The notes: a model not told the origin generated them from the sequence alone. A stretch of 64,000 bases of DNA from Thiotrichales bacterium (GCA_947476405.1 CANJQG010000003.1:1-64000); one strand, 5' to 3'; shown: positions 1 through 7,814, numbered from the stretch's first letter. Numbers and translations are program-made.

Positions 1-123
1 AAATATTTACTAACTGAGATCAAGTTCGCCACGACAGATGCCGCTTTGCTTAAGCTTTTGCCGCATCATGCCAAGTTGGATCTCAGTCTGGATTCACATT
101 ATAAGGTCAAGCCCTCAGGCTGA
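1..123 (+). CDS. C-terminal end of an unidentified protein (cut by window edge)
   Basis: Frame 1 is open from the first base to a TGA at 121-123, giving 40 residues that end in HYKVKPSG. The start lies outside the window. I do not recognise the family. The stretch sits just outside the left end of the IS21-type element, so it could be the end of a chromosomal gene or another mobile-element remnant. It has no clear motif and may not be coding. Confidence 0.3.
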   Translation, partial: KYLLTEIKFATTDAALLKLLPHHAKLDLSLDSHYKVKPSG

Positions 124-284
124 GTAGATGCGGTTGTTTGAACGCATACAGTCTTTTTAGTTTTTTCATCACGAATCTGATCACGAATCGTTCCCTCGAC
201 ATCCAGAACAACCAGCTTATTTAATGTCATTTTTTTTGCAGCCTCTGTTTTTTCCCACATCAACAGCTGCATATTCGCATGCAT
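99..284 (-). CDS. short hypothetical ORF abutting the IS21 left end
   Basis: A 61-codon minus-strand frame whose first codons lie inside the outermost 24-bp iteron of the IS21-type element and whose end overlaps the end of the plus-strand fragment at 1-123. The centre (KLVVLDVEGTIRDQI) looks protein-like, but no family is recognised. The start codons coincide with the insertion-sequence end, so if this is a real gene its original N-terminus was probably replaced by the insertion. It may equally be a chance frame. Confidence 0.2.
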   Translation of the reverse strand: MHANMQLLMWEKTEAAKKMTLNKLVVLDVEGTIRDQIRDEKTKKTVCVQTTASTQPEGLTL

Positions 285-368
285 CGTGAACGGTCATTCG
301 CATTTGACCGTGAACGCTGATTCGCATTTCATCGTGAACGGTGTTTCGCATCGAACGTGAACGATTTT
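274..368 (+). repeat. four 24-bp iterons at IS21 left end
   Basis: Units begin TTCGCAT at 274, 297, 321 and 345 and carry GTGAACG about 10-14 bases on. They match the multiple transposase-binding repeats known at IS21 ends. The right end (2884-2939) has only two units in the opposite orientation, so the element is asymmetric. A further inverted, partial copy (ATGCGAAA, then GTTCACG) lies at about 379-397. Confidence 0.75.
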
Positions 369-450
369 AGGCGTGAGCATGCGAAAGTGCGTTCACGATA
401 TGCGCACACCAACAAATACCTGCCTTTGCTGGGCATTTAAGCCATAAAAT

Positions 451-478
451 GTTTGCTCCCATTTTTGAAGGAGCAAAC
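451..478 (+). promoter_or_regulatory. stem-loop in the istA leader
   Basis: A perfect 9-bp inverted repeat, GTTTGCTCC (451-459) and GGAGCAAAC (470-478), with a 10-base loop lies 13 bases before the istA Shine-Dalgarno sequence. A hairpin here could limit expression of transposase on transcripts that read in from outside, as known for several insertion sequences. That role is inferred only from position. Confidence 0.45.
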
Positions 479-500
479 AGTGCCAGCACAAGGAGTATCA

Positions 501-2018
501 ATGCGTAAAATTAAAGAGGTTTTGCGGCTTACTTTTGATAAAAAAATGAGCCAACATAAAATCGCCAAAAGCCTGAGTTTGTCATCAGGAGTTATCAACA
601 AGTATTTGCAACGCTTTAAAGACAGTGGTCTGCTCTGGCCCTTGCCGCCAGAGATAAGCGATACGACACTGCAAGACAAACTCAAAGCAGCGGCGCCATC
701 CACGCCAAAAGCAGAGACATCTCAAATTGACTTCCCAAAGGTTCGGCAAGAGTTGGGGCGCAAGCATGTGACCTTGCAGCTTCTCTATGTTGAACTGGGT
801 GGTGAGGCTGGGCTAGGCTTGAGCTACTCTCAGTTCTGCCGTCGCTACCAAGACTGGCGGAAGCTCATCAAGCCCAGCATGCGTCAAACCCACCGACCAG
901 GTGATAAAGTCTTTGTGGATTACGCAGGGACAACCATTGAGATCCTCTCTGAAGACGGCGAGATCCTTCAGGCGCAGATCTTTGTCGGGATTCTGGGTGC
1001 ATCCAATTATACCTATGCAGAGGCAACGCTCTCGCAGAGTCTGCCTGATTGGATTGGCTCCCATGTTCGCATGTTTGAATTCTTCGGCGGCGTGCCGGAT
1101 ATGGTTGTTCCCGATAATCTCAAAAGCGGCATCAAGAAGACCTGCCGTTATGAGCCTGATATCAACCCGGCCTACGCACAGATGATCGAATACTACAGCT
1201 CATCCTGTATGCCTGCACGGCCGTATACACCAAAGGATAAAGCCAAGGTGGAGAATGCCGTGGGGATCATCAGCCGCTGGATTATTGCGCGTCTGCGCAA
1301 TGAGACTTTTATTGGACTCGCGCAACTCAATCGCCGCATTGCAGAATTGCTGGAGGACTTGAATCATCGGCCCTTTAAAAAGCTGCCAGGCTGCCGTCAT
1401 TCGGCCTTTGTGGAGTTGGATCAGCCCGTGCTGAAGGCATTGCCTCTCAACCCTTATGAATTCAAGGAGTATAAAAAAGCACGGGTGAATATCGATTATC
1501 ACATTGAGCTGGATGGCCATTATTACAGCCTGCCGTATCGCTTCGTAAAAAAAGAAGTGGAAGTCTGGTTCAGCCGTAATATGGTGGAGTGCTATTTTGC
1601 AGGAGAGCTACTCGTCAAACACGTGCGGTCCTACGTCAAAGGTCAGCACAGCACGCGGCGTGAGCACATGCCCGAAGGGCATCGTGCCTACAGCGACTGG
1701 AGCCCTGAACGCTTCAAAACCTGGGCCCTGAGTATCGGCCCATCCACGGGCAAAGTGATCGAAGCATTGCTGATCTCAAGGCCTCATATTGAGCAGGCTT
1801 ATCGCTCCTGCATGGGCGTTTTGGGTTTAGCAAAAAAACACTCCCCCATGCGGCTGGAGAGCGCCTGTCAGTATGCGCTCAAGCATCGCTTGCTGCGCTA
1901 CAAACAAATCAAAACTGTTTTGGAAACAAGCCTGGATTTGAAGAAATCATTTGTGCCGCAAACCATGCCCTTGCCCTTTGATCATGCCAATGTCAGAGGC
2001 TCTCAATACTACCATTAA
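501..2018 (+). CDS. istA: IS21 family transposase IstA
   Basis: DDE transposase that cuts and joins the ends of the IS21-type element, working with the IstB ATPase on the same transcript. The ATG at 501 is chosen over an upstream TTG at 453 because AGGAG lies five bases before it; this gives 505 residues, the family norm. An N-terminal helix-turn-helix (about residues 5-45, MSQHKIAKSLSL) precedes the integrase-like core, whose catalytic triad is visible as D140 (VFVDYAG), D205 (VVPDNLK) and E251 (KVENAVG). The gene is intact and 19 bases separate it from istB. It was probably acquired by transposition next to the alanine dehydrogenase-like gene. Confidence 0.93.
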   Translation: MRKIKEVLRLTFDKKMSQHKIAKSLSLSSGVINKYLQRFKDSGLLWPLPPEISDTTLQDKLKAAAPSTPKAETSQIDFPKVRQELGRKHVTLQLLYVELGGEAGLGLSYSQFCRRYQDWRKLIKPSMRQTHRPGDKVFVDYAGTTIEILSEDGEILQAQIFVGILGASNYTYAEATLSQSLPDWIGSHVRMFEFFGGVPDMVVPDNLKSGIKKTCRYEPDINPAYAQMIEYYSSSCMPARPYTPKDKAKVENAVGIISRWIIARLRNETFIGLAQLNRRIAELLEDLNHRPFKKLPGCRHSAFVELDQPVLKALPLNPYEFKEYKKARVNIDYHIELDGHYYSLPYRFVKKEVEVWFSRNMVECYFAGELLVKHVRSYVKGQHSTRREHMPEGHRAYSDWSPERFKTWALSIGPSTGKVIEALLISRPHIEQAYRSCMGVLGLAKKHSPMRLESACQYALKHRLLRYKQIKTVLETSLDLKKSFVPQTMPLPFDHANVRGSQYYH

Positions 2019-2037
2019 CAATTAAGGATAAAAAATT

Positions 2038-2811
2038 ATGAAACAACACAGCATCAATCAAGAACAGCTTTTAAGTCGTCTGCGCAATCTGCGTCTGGCC
2101 AGCTTTGCCGAGGCTTTGAGTCAGCAATGGATAAAACCAATCGTCCAGGATTTAAGCTTTGAAGAACGCCTTGATCTGCTTCTATCCTACGAGATGACGG
2201 CCAGAGAAGGCCGCAAGATTAAACGCCTGGTGCAGCGTGCCTCGCTTCGTCAGGAAGCACGCGGCGAAGAGATTAGCTACGCCGCTGCACGCGGTATCAA
2301 TAAATCAGAGATTAACACTCTGTTACGCTGTGACTTCCTGGCTCAACGCCAGAATATCCTCATCACCGGCGCAACGGGTTGCGGCAAAAGCTATCTGGCC
2401 TGCGCCATCGGCCACGAGGCCTGCCGCCTAGGTTTTAGTGTCAGATATCTACTCCTGCCGCGCTTCATGGAAGAAATGGCCATGAGTCATTTGGACGGCA
2501 GTTTCCCCAGAGTGCTCAATGAACTGCTGAAGGTAGATTTACTCATTCTGGATGACTTTGCGCTGACGCCCATCAACAGCAAGCAACGCCAGGATTTGTT
2601 TAATATTATTGAGGATCGCCATCAATTACGTTCAACCATTGTGACCAGTCAACTTCCGGTCAAGCATTGGCATGAATATCTGGGCGAACCCACTCTGGCT
2701 GACGCCATTTTAGATCGTCTTTTAGAGAATGCTAATCGCATTGAATTGAAGGGGCATTCATTACGCAATAACAGCAAAAAGGAGGTGCAAAATGAGCAAA
2801 ACGCCATTTGA
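2038..2811 (+). CDS. istB: IS21 family helper ATPase IstB
   Basis: AAA+ ATPase related to DnaC that assembles on target DNA and stimulates the IstA transposase. The 257-residue protein has Walker A GATGCGKS at residues 111-118 and Walker B LLILDD ending at residue 173, with the usual IstB N-terminal segment before them. It starts at an ATG 19 bases after istA and is surely co-transcribed. Its length is normal and it looks active. Its last codons overlap a nine-codon reading frame with a strong ribosome-binding site. Confidence 0.93.
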   Translation: MKQHSINQEQLLSRLRNLRLASFAEALSQQWIKPIVQDLSFEERLDLLLSYEMTAREGRKIKRLVQRASLRQEARGEEISYAAARGINKSEINTLLRCDFLAQRQNILITGATGCGKSYLACAIGHEACRLGFSVRYLLLPRFMEEMAMSHLDGSFPRVLNELLKVDLLILDDFALTPINSKQRQDLFNIIEDRHQLRSTIVTSQLPVKHWHEYLGEPTLADAILDRLLENANRIELKGHSLRNNSKKEVQNEQNAI

Positions 2812-2821
2812 CGGATCGTGA
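2792..2821 (+). CDS. nine-codon ORF with strong Shine-Dalgarno at istB end
   Basis: The sequence AAGGAGGTGCAAA immediately precedes an ATG at 2792 that opens MSKTPFDGS and stops at 2819-2821, overlapping the last 20 bases of istB in another frame. AAGGAGGT is the best Shine-Dalgarno match in the element. This is probably the stump of a third reading frame or a fortuitous site. Whether a nonapeptide is made cannot be told from sequence. Confidence 0.25.
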   Translation: MSKTPFDGS

Positions 2822-2977
2822 ACGATTTAGTATGATCTTTGAACCAGCAAGGACGGCTCATTTGTTAAACGTTCACGCTCTGAAAATCGTTCACGTTCAG
2901 ATGCGAAACACCATTCACCATCGATGCGAATCCGCATCAACAGCCTAGCAAAAGCCTCTAGAAAAATCCAGCGATGC

Positions 2978-3952
2978 CTAGATCGACTCCAAAAATAACC
3001 TCGTGGCTTTACTCCAAAGGATACTAGCTTCGTGAGGAACCTGCTTGGGATAACCGCTCACATTCGTCACAATTACACCATTTCCTAAAACATGCGTTTC
3101 ATCATGATGACTACCCTCTACATTTCCGCCTTCTGATAACGCCATATCGACAATCACCGCCCCTGCTTTCATTTGATCAAGCGTAGCAGCAGGAATGAGT
3201 ATAGGTGCACGTTGATTTGCAGCACGCGCACTGGTGATCACAATATCTGCCATTGCAACGGCGTTTTTTACTTTCTGTTGTGTTTCAGCAAGTGACGCTT
3301 GTTTATCCAACAACACCGCTCCACACCCCAATGCTTCGACCTCTTGACACTGCGCTGAATTGGTCACACAAACCCTGCAGAGCATCCCCTGCTGCAATGC
3401 CTCTTCCAGTGCAGCGTGACCTATCACGCCAAAACCGATCAAAACTGCGGTTTTAGCAGGATACGCGATGTGATTTAGCGCATCTTGCACAGCGAGCTTT
3501 CCTGCAATTTTACTCATTGCCGAGAGCAGATTCATGGGATCATTTGCCGCTAATGATAATTGATCCAGGCTATGAATGATCAGATGCTTCCGCTGGTATT
3601 CTTCAATATGAGGGGAAGCTTGTTCAAAAGGATCCAGCGCACCAATCATCATGATGCCGTCAGGAATAGCCGCATTTTCCAGGATCTCACGCTCTCGCGC
3701 AGGACGCTTTGCTCGGACAATACAATCAATGTCTTGAAACAAATCCTGGAATTCAGTCATGGTTTCTGCTTTCAAAACGCGAATTTTGGCGCCTTTTTTC
3801 TGATACAGAGCATCAGCAAACCCTGCCTCATTACCCGCAGTCGATTCGACAAAAACAGCATGCCCCTTTCCAACCAAAATACCCACATCTTCAGGTGTTA
3901 AGGCAACGCGCCGTTCGCCTGCACGGGTTTCTTTTACCAGCAAAATATTCAA
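2978..3952 (-). CDS. alanine dehydrogenase / PntA-family NAD(P)-binding protein
   Basis: A 324-residue member of the alanine dehydrogenase and transhydrogenase-alpha superfamily. It opens with the typical N-terminal domain (KETRAGERRVALTPEDV). The Rossmann domain has GFGVIG at residues 173-178, and the conserved MNLLSAMSKIAGKLA helix lies near 140. It is about 45 residues shorter than classical alanine dehydrogenase and lacks the membrane part of PntA, so its substrate is uncertain; reversible NAD-linked alanine oxidation is the best guess. It is the last gene of a minus-strand set with the SDR and decarboxylase-like genes, 36 bases after the SDR stop. The IS21 element ends about 40 bases beyond its stop, so the gene was spared. 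Confidence 0.75.
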   Translation of the reverse strand: MNILLVKETRAGERRVALTPEDVGILVGKGHAVFVESTAGNEAGFADALYQKKGAKIRVLKAETMTEFQDLFQDIDCIVRAKRPAREREILENAAIPDGIMMIGALDPFEQASPHIEEYQRKHLIIHSLDQLSLAANDPMNLLSAMSKIAGKLAVQDALNHIAYPAKTAVLIGFGVIGHAALEEALQQGMLCRVCVTNSAQCQEVEALGCGAVLLDKQASLAETQQKVKNAVAMADIVITSARAANQRAPILIPAATLDQMKAGAVIVDMALSEGGNVEGSHHDETHVLGNGVIVTNVSGYPKQVPHEASILWSKATRLFLESI

Positions 3953-3988
3953 TCAGGCCTCCACTTAAAACCACAGCTTCCGCTAATT

Positions 3989-4714
3989 TTACCGGAATGT
4001 TAAGCCCCCATCTACAAAAAGCGTATTGCCTGTGCTGTACGTATTGGACATTAAATACAAGGCTGTCTGCGAGATTTCTTTTGGCATTGCAGGACGTTTA
4101 ATGACTTGTGATTGCGTCACTGCCTCAAATAAAGTCTGGCGTTGCGAGGCATCGAATCCCAAAGTGGTAAAAAGCTCCGTATCGACAATTCCAGGCGTAA
4201 TCGTATTGACCCGTATAGGCGCTAACTCTACTGCCAAAGCACGCCCCAAGCCCTCTACTGCACTATTGATTGCTGCAGCCACGCTGGCCCCTGGAGTTTT
4301 GGGTAATTGACTATAAGCACCGGAATAAAAAGTGATAGAGCCTTGCGGACTTAAATAGGGCAATGCCGCTTGTGCTGCTTGGTATGGCCCCCAAAACTTA
4401 CTCTCAAACATGGCTTTTGCATCTTCCATTGGGAGCGAGGAAAATTCTCCAAAACTAATTTCACTTGCGGTGATTTGAAGATGATCGAATGAACCGATTT
4501 GAGCAAAGAAGGCTTTGAGTTGACTCAGATCACGCGTGTCCACACTAAAGGTTTCAACCTGATGGTTTAAGCGTGCTTTTGCTTCAGCCAATTTCTCTTT
4601 ACTCCGACTTGCAATAATGACTTTTGCACCTGCCTCTAAAGCGGTCTCGGCAATGGCAAAACCAATCCCTGAGCTTCCACCAATGATCACAATTTTTTTA
4701 TTTTGAAGGAACAT
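3989..4714 (-). CDS. SDR family oxidoreductase with altered active site
   Basis: A 241-residue short-chain dehydrogenase/reductase. The nucleotide-binding motif GGSSGIG lies at residues 12-18 and the catalytic-type serine near 131. The usual Tyr-x3-Lys pair is absent: the aligned positions are Ala146 and Asn150 in the stretch ASVAAAINSAVEGL. Proteins of this subgroup keep the fold and the C-terminal RVNTITPGIVDT motif, so it is either a non-classical enzyme or a binding protein. It starts two bases after the decarboxylase-like gene ends, implying one transcript. The natural substrate cannot be read from sequence. Confidence 0.85.
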   Translation of the reverse strand: MFLQNKKIVIIGGSSGIGFAIAETALEAGAKVIIASRSKEKLAEAKARLNHQVETFSVDTRDLSQLKAFFAQIGSFDHLQITASEISFGEFSSLPMEDAKAMFESKFWGPYQAAQAALPYLSPQGSITFYSGAYSQLPKTPGASVAAAINSAVEGLGRALAVELAPIRVNTITPGIVDTELFTTLGFDASQRQTLFEAVTQSQVIKRPAMPKEISQTALYLMSNTYSTGNTLFVDGGLTFR

Positions 4715-4716
4715 GT

Positions 4717-5097
4717 TTAACTCCCAGTTTTAATATTTTGAAAAACTTCTTTGGCCAAAATCATGGCATTACAAGCAGTGGGAAACCCTACATAAATAGC
4801 TAGCTGCTCAATCATTGCAACAATTTCAGCTTCTCTTGCCCCCGCATTTAATGCTGCCTCTAAATGCGCTTTGAGCTGAGGACTTGCAGGTTGTGCAATG
4901 AGACTGGCAATAATCGTCAATTCTCGGGTTTTCAAATCCAATGCGGGATTAGATAAGACTTCCCCAAAACCCCATTCAATGGTCCACTTGAGCATATTCG
5001 GTGAAATATCCCCAAATGCCTTCACGATTTCTTCGCCCGTATGCCCACCATGTAGCTGATTCAGCAACTTGAGGCCTTTGTCATATTGTGTACTCAT
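4717..5097 (-). CDS. carboxymuconolactone decarboxylase family protein
   Basis: A 126-residue all-alpha protein of the carboxymuconolactone decarboxylase/AhpD fold, recognised from LKTRELTIIASLIAQ followed by an alpha-helical stretch with LKAHLEAALNAGAREAEI. The redox CxxC of AhpD is missing (the equivalent segment reads SPQLKAH), so it is not a peroxidase partner of the AhpD kind. It is more like the 4-carboxymuconolactone decarboxylase side of the family, although no aromatic pathway is nearby. It is first in a minus-strand operon with the SDR and alanine dehydrogenase-like genes and diverges from the LuxR-type regulator. Confidence 0.8.
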   Translation of the reverse strand: MSTQYDKGLKLLNQLHGGHTGEEIVKAFGDISPNMLKWTIEWGFGEVLSNPALDLKTRELTIIASLIAQPASPQLKAHLEAALNAGAREAEIVAMIEQLAIYVGFPTACNAMILAKEVFQNIKTGS

Positions 5098-5185
5098 TTT
5101 TTTCTCCTATTGCATTATTGTTGAATTGACGCTATTTTATAAGATAAACAAGAACAAAAATATCCGTAAAAACTCCGGAGTCCCT

Positions 5186-5947
5186 GTGATTATCGATCCA
5201 AACAAGCATATTTTCTTAAATTCGCATCAAGCAATTGATCAGATCGTTCAGCCCTTAAAGGATTTTTTTGGCATCACCAGCTTTATTTATCAAAAGAATT
5301 TTAACGATGGCTCAGAAATCCGGCTCTCCAACCAACCCGCATGGATGCATTATTTTTACGAACACGAACTCTACAAACAAAGTCTGTTCGAGCGCCCTCC
5401 TTCTGAATTTATTAAATCCCGCCTGGTGTGGGCTGGCCTGACCGTTCACAACCCCATTTTAGATCAAGCACGTGAGTTTAATATCGATCATGGCATTACG
5501 CTTATCGAACCCTGTGAAGACGGCTGTGAATTTTTTTTTATTGGCACCGAAGTCAACCATCCTGAAGTCCAATCCAAATACCTCGCCCAGCTTGATTTGA
5601 TCGAACGTTTTTTGGATTATTTTCGCGAAAAAGCAAAACCCTTAATTGAAGAAGCCTACAAACAAAAAATCGTGATTCCTAACAAATTTGCAGCAGCCCC
5701 CAAATGGTTTTGTTTGGAAGAAACCAACCGCAGTGAATTTTTGCAAAGCCTAAATTCTATTGAATTTACAGCACGAGAATTGGATTGTATGCGTTTATTG
5801 ACTAAAGGCTACTCCATGAAAATGATTGCGCAAGAATTGGCGATTTCTCCCCGTACGGTGGAGACCTATCTTGAACACATCAAAGCCAAAACAGCCACGC
5901 ATTCCAAAGGTGAGCTGGTTAAATTTTTATTGAAAATGCCGTTGTAA
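5186..5947 (+). CDS. LuxR-type helix-turn-helix regulator
   Basis: A transcriptional regulator of 253 residues if it starts at the GTG at 5186, which has GGAG five bases upstream. The longer open frame back to a TTG at 5069 would run into the divergent decarboxylase-like gene and has no ribosome-binding site. The last 60 residues are a LuxR/GerE helix-turn-helix (FTARELDCMRLLTKGYSMKMIAQELAIS then TVETYLEHIKAKT). The N-terminal 180 residues form an unrecognised sensor-like domain, similar in layout to autoinducer-binding regulators but without the invariant residues I would look for. It faces away from the decarboxylase-SDR operon and is a natural candidate to control it. Confidence 0.8.
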   Translation: MIIDPNKHIFLNSHQAIDQIVQPLKDFFGITSFIYQKNFNDGSEIRLSNQPAWMHYFYEHELYKQSLFERPPSEFIKSRLVWAGLTVHNPILDQAREFNIDHGITLIEPCEDGCEFFFIGTEVNHPEVQSKYLAQLDLIERFLDYFREKAKPLIEEAYKQKIVIPNKFAAAPKWFCLEETNRSEFLQSLNSIEFTARELDCMRLLTKGYSMKMIAQELAISPRTVETYLEHIKAKTATHSKGELVKFLLKMPL

Positions 5948-5957
5948 CTTTTCTCTG

Positions 5958-5980
5958 ATCCGGGTTTTTTACGGATTTTT
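5958..5980 (+). terminator. weak intrinsic terminator after LuxR-type gene
   Basis: ATCCG (5958-5962) pairs with CGGAT (5972-5976) across a T-rich loop and is followed by a short T run. It lies 11 bases after the regulator stop. The stem is only five base pairs, so termination may be partial. Confidence 0.4.
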
Positions 5981-6034
5981 AAAAGATATTTCCTCGCGTA
6001 AACTAGACTCACTCAATCATTAAAGGAAAAAGTC

Positions 6035-7024
6035 ATGCAATATCGTCAATTGGGGCATTCAACCCTGCAAATTTCTGCCATTGGATTAGGCTGTATGGGA
6101 ATGTCTGAATTCTATGGTCCCACTCAGGACTCTGAATCCATCAAAGTGTTGCAACAGGCCGTCAATTTAGGCGTCAACTTCTTTGATACTGCTGATATGT
6201 ATGGAGATGGTCATAACGAATGTCTGATTGGCAAAGCCTTAAAGCCCTACCGAGAACAGGTGGTGATTGCAAGCAAATTTGCGATTTGTCGTGATCCAAC
6301 CAATCCGCAAGCAAGAATGATTTGTGGTCGACCTGGATATGTCCGCAAGGCGTGTGAAGCCAGTTTAAAGCGCCTGGGGCTGGAACACATCGACCTTTAT
6401 TATCAGCATCGCGTTGACCCCACTGTCCCCATTGAAGACACAATCGGTGCCATGGCAGACCTGGTTAAAGAAGGAAAAGTTCGTTATCTGGGTTTATCGG
6501 AAGCCGGAATTGAGACTTTGCAACGTGCACATCAAGTTCATCCTATTAGCGCTTTCCAAATGGAGTATTCATTGTGGAGCCGCACCCCTGAACTGGTCCA
6601 CCTTCCATTTTGCGAAGAACAGCGAATCAGTTTGGTGGCCTATAGCCCAATCGGACGCGGATTCTTAAGTGGGAGCATTCATTCTATCGATGATTTAGCG
6701 CCAGATGATTTTCGACGCAGCTTACCCCGGTTTCGGGGTGAGAATTTCAAAACTAATCTTCGCCTAGTGGAGGCAGTGAAAGATCTAGCCCTTACAAAAG
6801 GCTGTACCCCAGCGCAATTAGCTTTGGCTTGGGCATTAAGAAGTTCAAAACAAACTGTGGCTATTCCAGGAACAAAACGGCTTCGTTTTTTAGAAGAAAA
6901 TGTCGCCGCGGCAACACTTCCATTCACTACAGCAGAACAGGAAACCTTAAATCAACTTTCTGCCGCAGTAAAAATCGCTGGAGATCGATATGGAGAAATT
7001 GGTATGAAATTAGTGGGACTATAG
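6035..7024 (+). CDS. aldo/keto reductase
   Basis: A 329-residue NADPH-dependent aldo/keto reductase of the YajO/AKR13-like group, a (beta/alpha)8 barrel that reduces carbonyl compounds. The catalytic tetrad is visible: D51 and Y56 (FFDTADMYG), K81 (ASKF) and H126 (YYQHRVDP). A C-terminal cofactor-binding stretch (VAIPGTKRLRFLEENVAA) is present. The start ATG is preceded by AAAGGAAA at 6022-6029. It stands alone between the regulator and the tandem-repeat tract; its substrate is unknown. Confidence 0.92.
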   Translation: MQYRQLGHSTLQISAIGLGCMGMSEFYGPTQDSESIKVLQQAVNLGVNFFDTADMYGDGHNECLIGKALKPYREQVVIASKFAICRDPTNPQARMICGRPGYVRKACEASLKRLGLEHIDLYYQHRVDPTVPIEDTIGAMADLVKEGKVRYLGLSEAGIETLQRAHQVHPISAFQMEYSLWSRTPELVHLPFCEEQRISLVAYSPIGRGFLSGSIHSIDDLAPDDFRRSLPRFRGENFKTNLRLVEAVKDLALTKGCTPAQLALAWALRSSKQTVAIPGTKRLRFLEENVAAATLPFTTAEQETLNQLSAAVKIAGDRYGEIGMKLVGL

Positions 7025-7117
7025 ACAAAAAACGCTCTAATTTGAGTTTCAGGAGCAGATATTTTTGATTTTGGCCCGCTCAAATTTATCTAATCACATT
7101 GGCAGAAGGGTTTAGCC

Positions 7118-7303
7118 AGGCTACTGACCAAGCTACTGACCAAGCTACCGACCAGGCTACTGACCAAGCTACCGACCAGGCTACTGACCAAGCTACTGAC
7201 CAAGCTACCGACCAGGCTACTGACCAAGCTACTGACCAAGCTACCGACCAGGCTACCGACCAAGCTTACCGGACAAGCTACCGGACAGGCTACCGGACAA
7301 GCT
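7118..7303. repeat. 12-bp tandem repeat (about 15 units)
   Basis: Twelve consecutive 12-bp units of the form ARGCTACYGACC fill 7118-7261. They are followed by one 13-base unit (7262-7274) and two variant units ending ACCGGAC, then a partial copy. Alternation of AG/AA starts and T/C at position eight makes a higher-order pattern, mostly 36-bp blocks, pointing to growth by block duplication. A copy-number-variable minisatellite is the simplest reading. Confidence 0.9.
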
Positions 7304-7400
7304 GAGAGAGCCACTAACGACTCCACCAGAATATTAGCTATCTTATCGCAGAATCAAGCTGTGTTTTGAGCAAGCACATTTCAGAAATGCACATAAAATG

Positions 7401-7420
7401 TGTTAACATGCATATTAACA
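7401..7420. promoter_or_regulatory. near-palindromic site upstream of yjdM
   Basis: TGTTAA (7401-7406) and TTAACA (7415-7420) flank a central ATGCAT, so 18 of 20 bases are symmetric. It lies about 38 bases before the yjdM start, where a dimeric regulator could act. The binding protein is unknown. Confidence 0.4.
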
Positions 7421-7458
7421 ACCCTGCCAGCTTATATAAAACAGGAGATCATTAACAA

Positions 7459-7800
7459 ATGAGTACTTTTCCAGCCTGCCCAAAATGTAATTCTGAATAC
7501 ACCTACGAAGATAGTCTCCTTTTTATCTGCCCTGAGTGCGCGCATGAATGGGCGAAAATACCTGATGTAGTCGATTCCCATGAAGCAGTGGTTAAAGATA
7601 GCAATGGCGTCATTCTTGCAGATGGTGATGACATTACGGTGATAAAAGACTTAAAAGTGAAAGGCACCTCATCCGTGATAAAAGTAGGCACCAAGGTCAA
7701 AGGTATACGACTGGTTGAGGGAGATCACAATATTGATTGTAAAGTCCCCGGCATCGGAGCCATGCAATTAAAATCGGAGTTCGTTAAAAAAATTCTCTAG
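7459..7800 (+). CDS. yjdM: PhnA/YjdM family zinc-ribbon protein
   Basis: A 113-residue protein of the YjdM (formerly PhnA) family. A zinc ribbon is formed by C7, C10, C24 and C27 in the first 28 residues, followed by the conserved all-beta PhnA domain (VVKDSNGVILADGDDITVIKDLKVKG). Despite the old phn name the family is not shown to act in phosphonate breakdown, and its role is unclear. The ATG follows CAGGAG at 7442-7447 with a spacing of about 11 bases. Length is typical and the gene looks intact. Confidence 0.92.
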   Translation: MSTFPACPKCNSEYTYEDSLLFICPECAHEWAKIPDVVDSHEAVVKDSNGVILADGDDITVIKDLKVKGTSSVIKVGTKVKGIRLVEGDHNIDCKVPGIGAMQLKSEFVKKIL

Positions 7801-7814
7801 CTAGAAGCAGTTGG

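Larger units (their letters stand above)
274..2939 (+). mobile_element. IS21-family insertion sequence (istA-istB)
   Basis: The element consists of istA and istB between related terminal sequences. The left end has four iterated units starting TTCGCAT at 274, 297, 321 and 345 (23-24 bp period), each carrying a CGTGAACG block. The inverted partner lies at 2884-2939. Left bases 311-368 and right bases 2884-2939 match as an imperfect inverted repeat, including GTGTTTCGCATC and GAACGTGAACGATTT. Multiple terminal repeats are known in IS21. I could not find a convincing target duplication, so the outer limits are approximate, especially on the left. Both genes are intact. Confidence 0.85.
7025..7458. 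other. intergenic region holding the tandem-repeat tract
   Basis: This 434-base stretch between the aldo/keto reductase and yjdM has no convincing gene. It contains the 12-bp tandem repeats at 7118-7303 and a near-perfect palindrome at 7401-7420 upstream of yjdM. Repeat-encoded frames on both strands (QATD on plus, leucine/valine/serine-rich on minus) are open only because the unit is a multiple of three. Confidence 0.6.

Noticed and set aside
7090..7326. Leucine/valine/serine-rich 78-codon frame on the minus strand of the tandem repeat
   Set aside because: It is open only because the repeat unit is 12 bases long; there is no ribosome-binding site or conserved flank.
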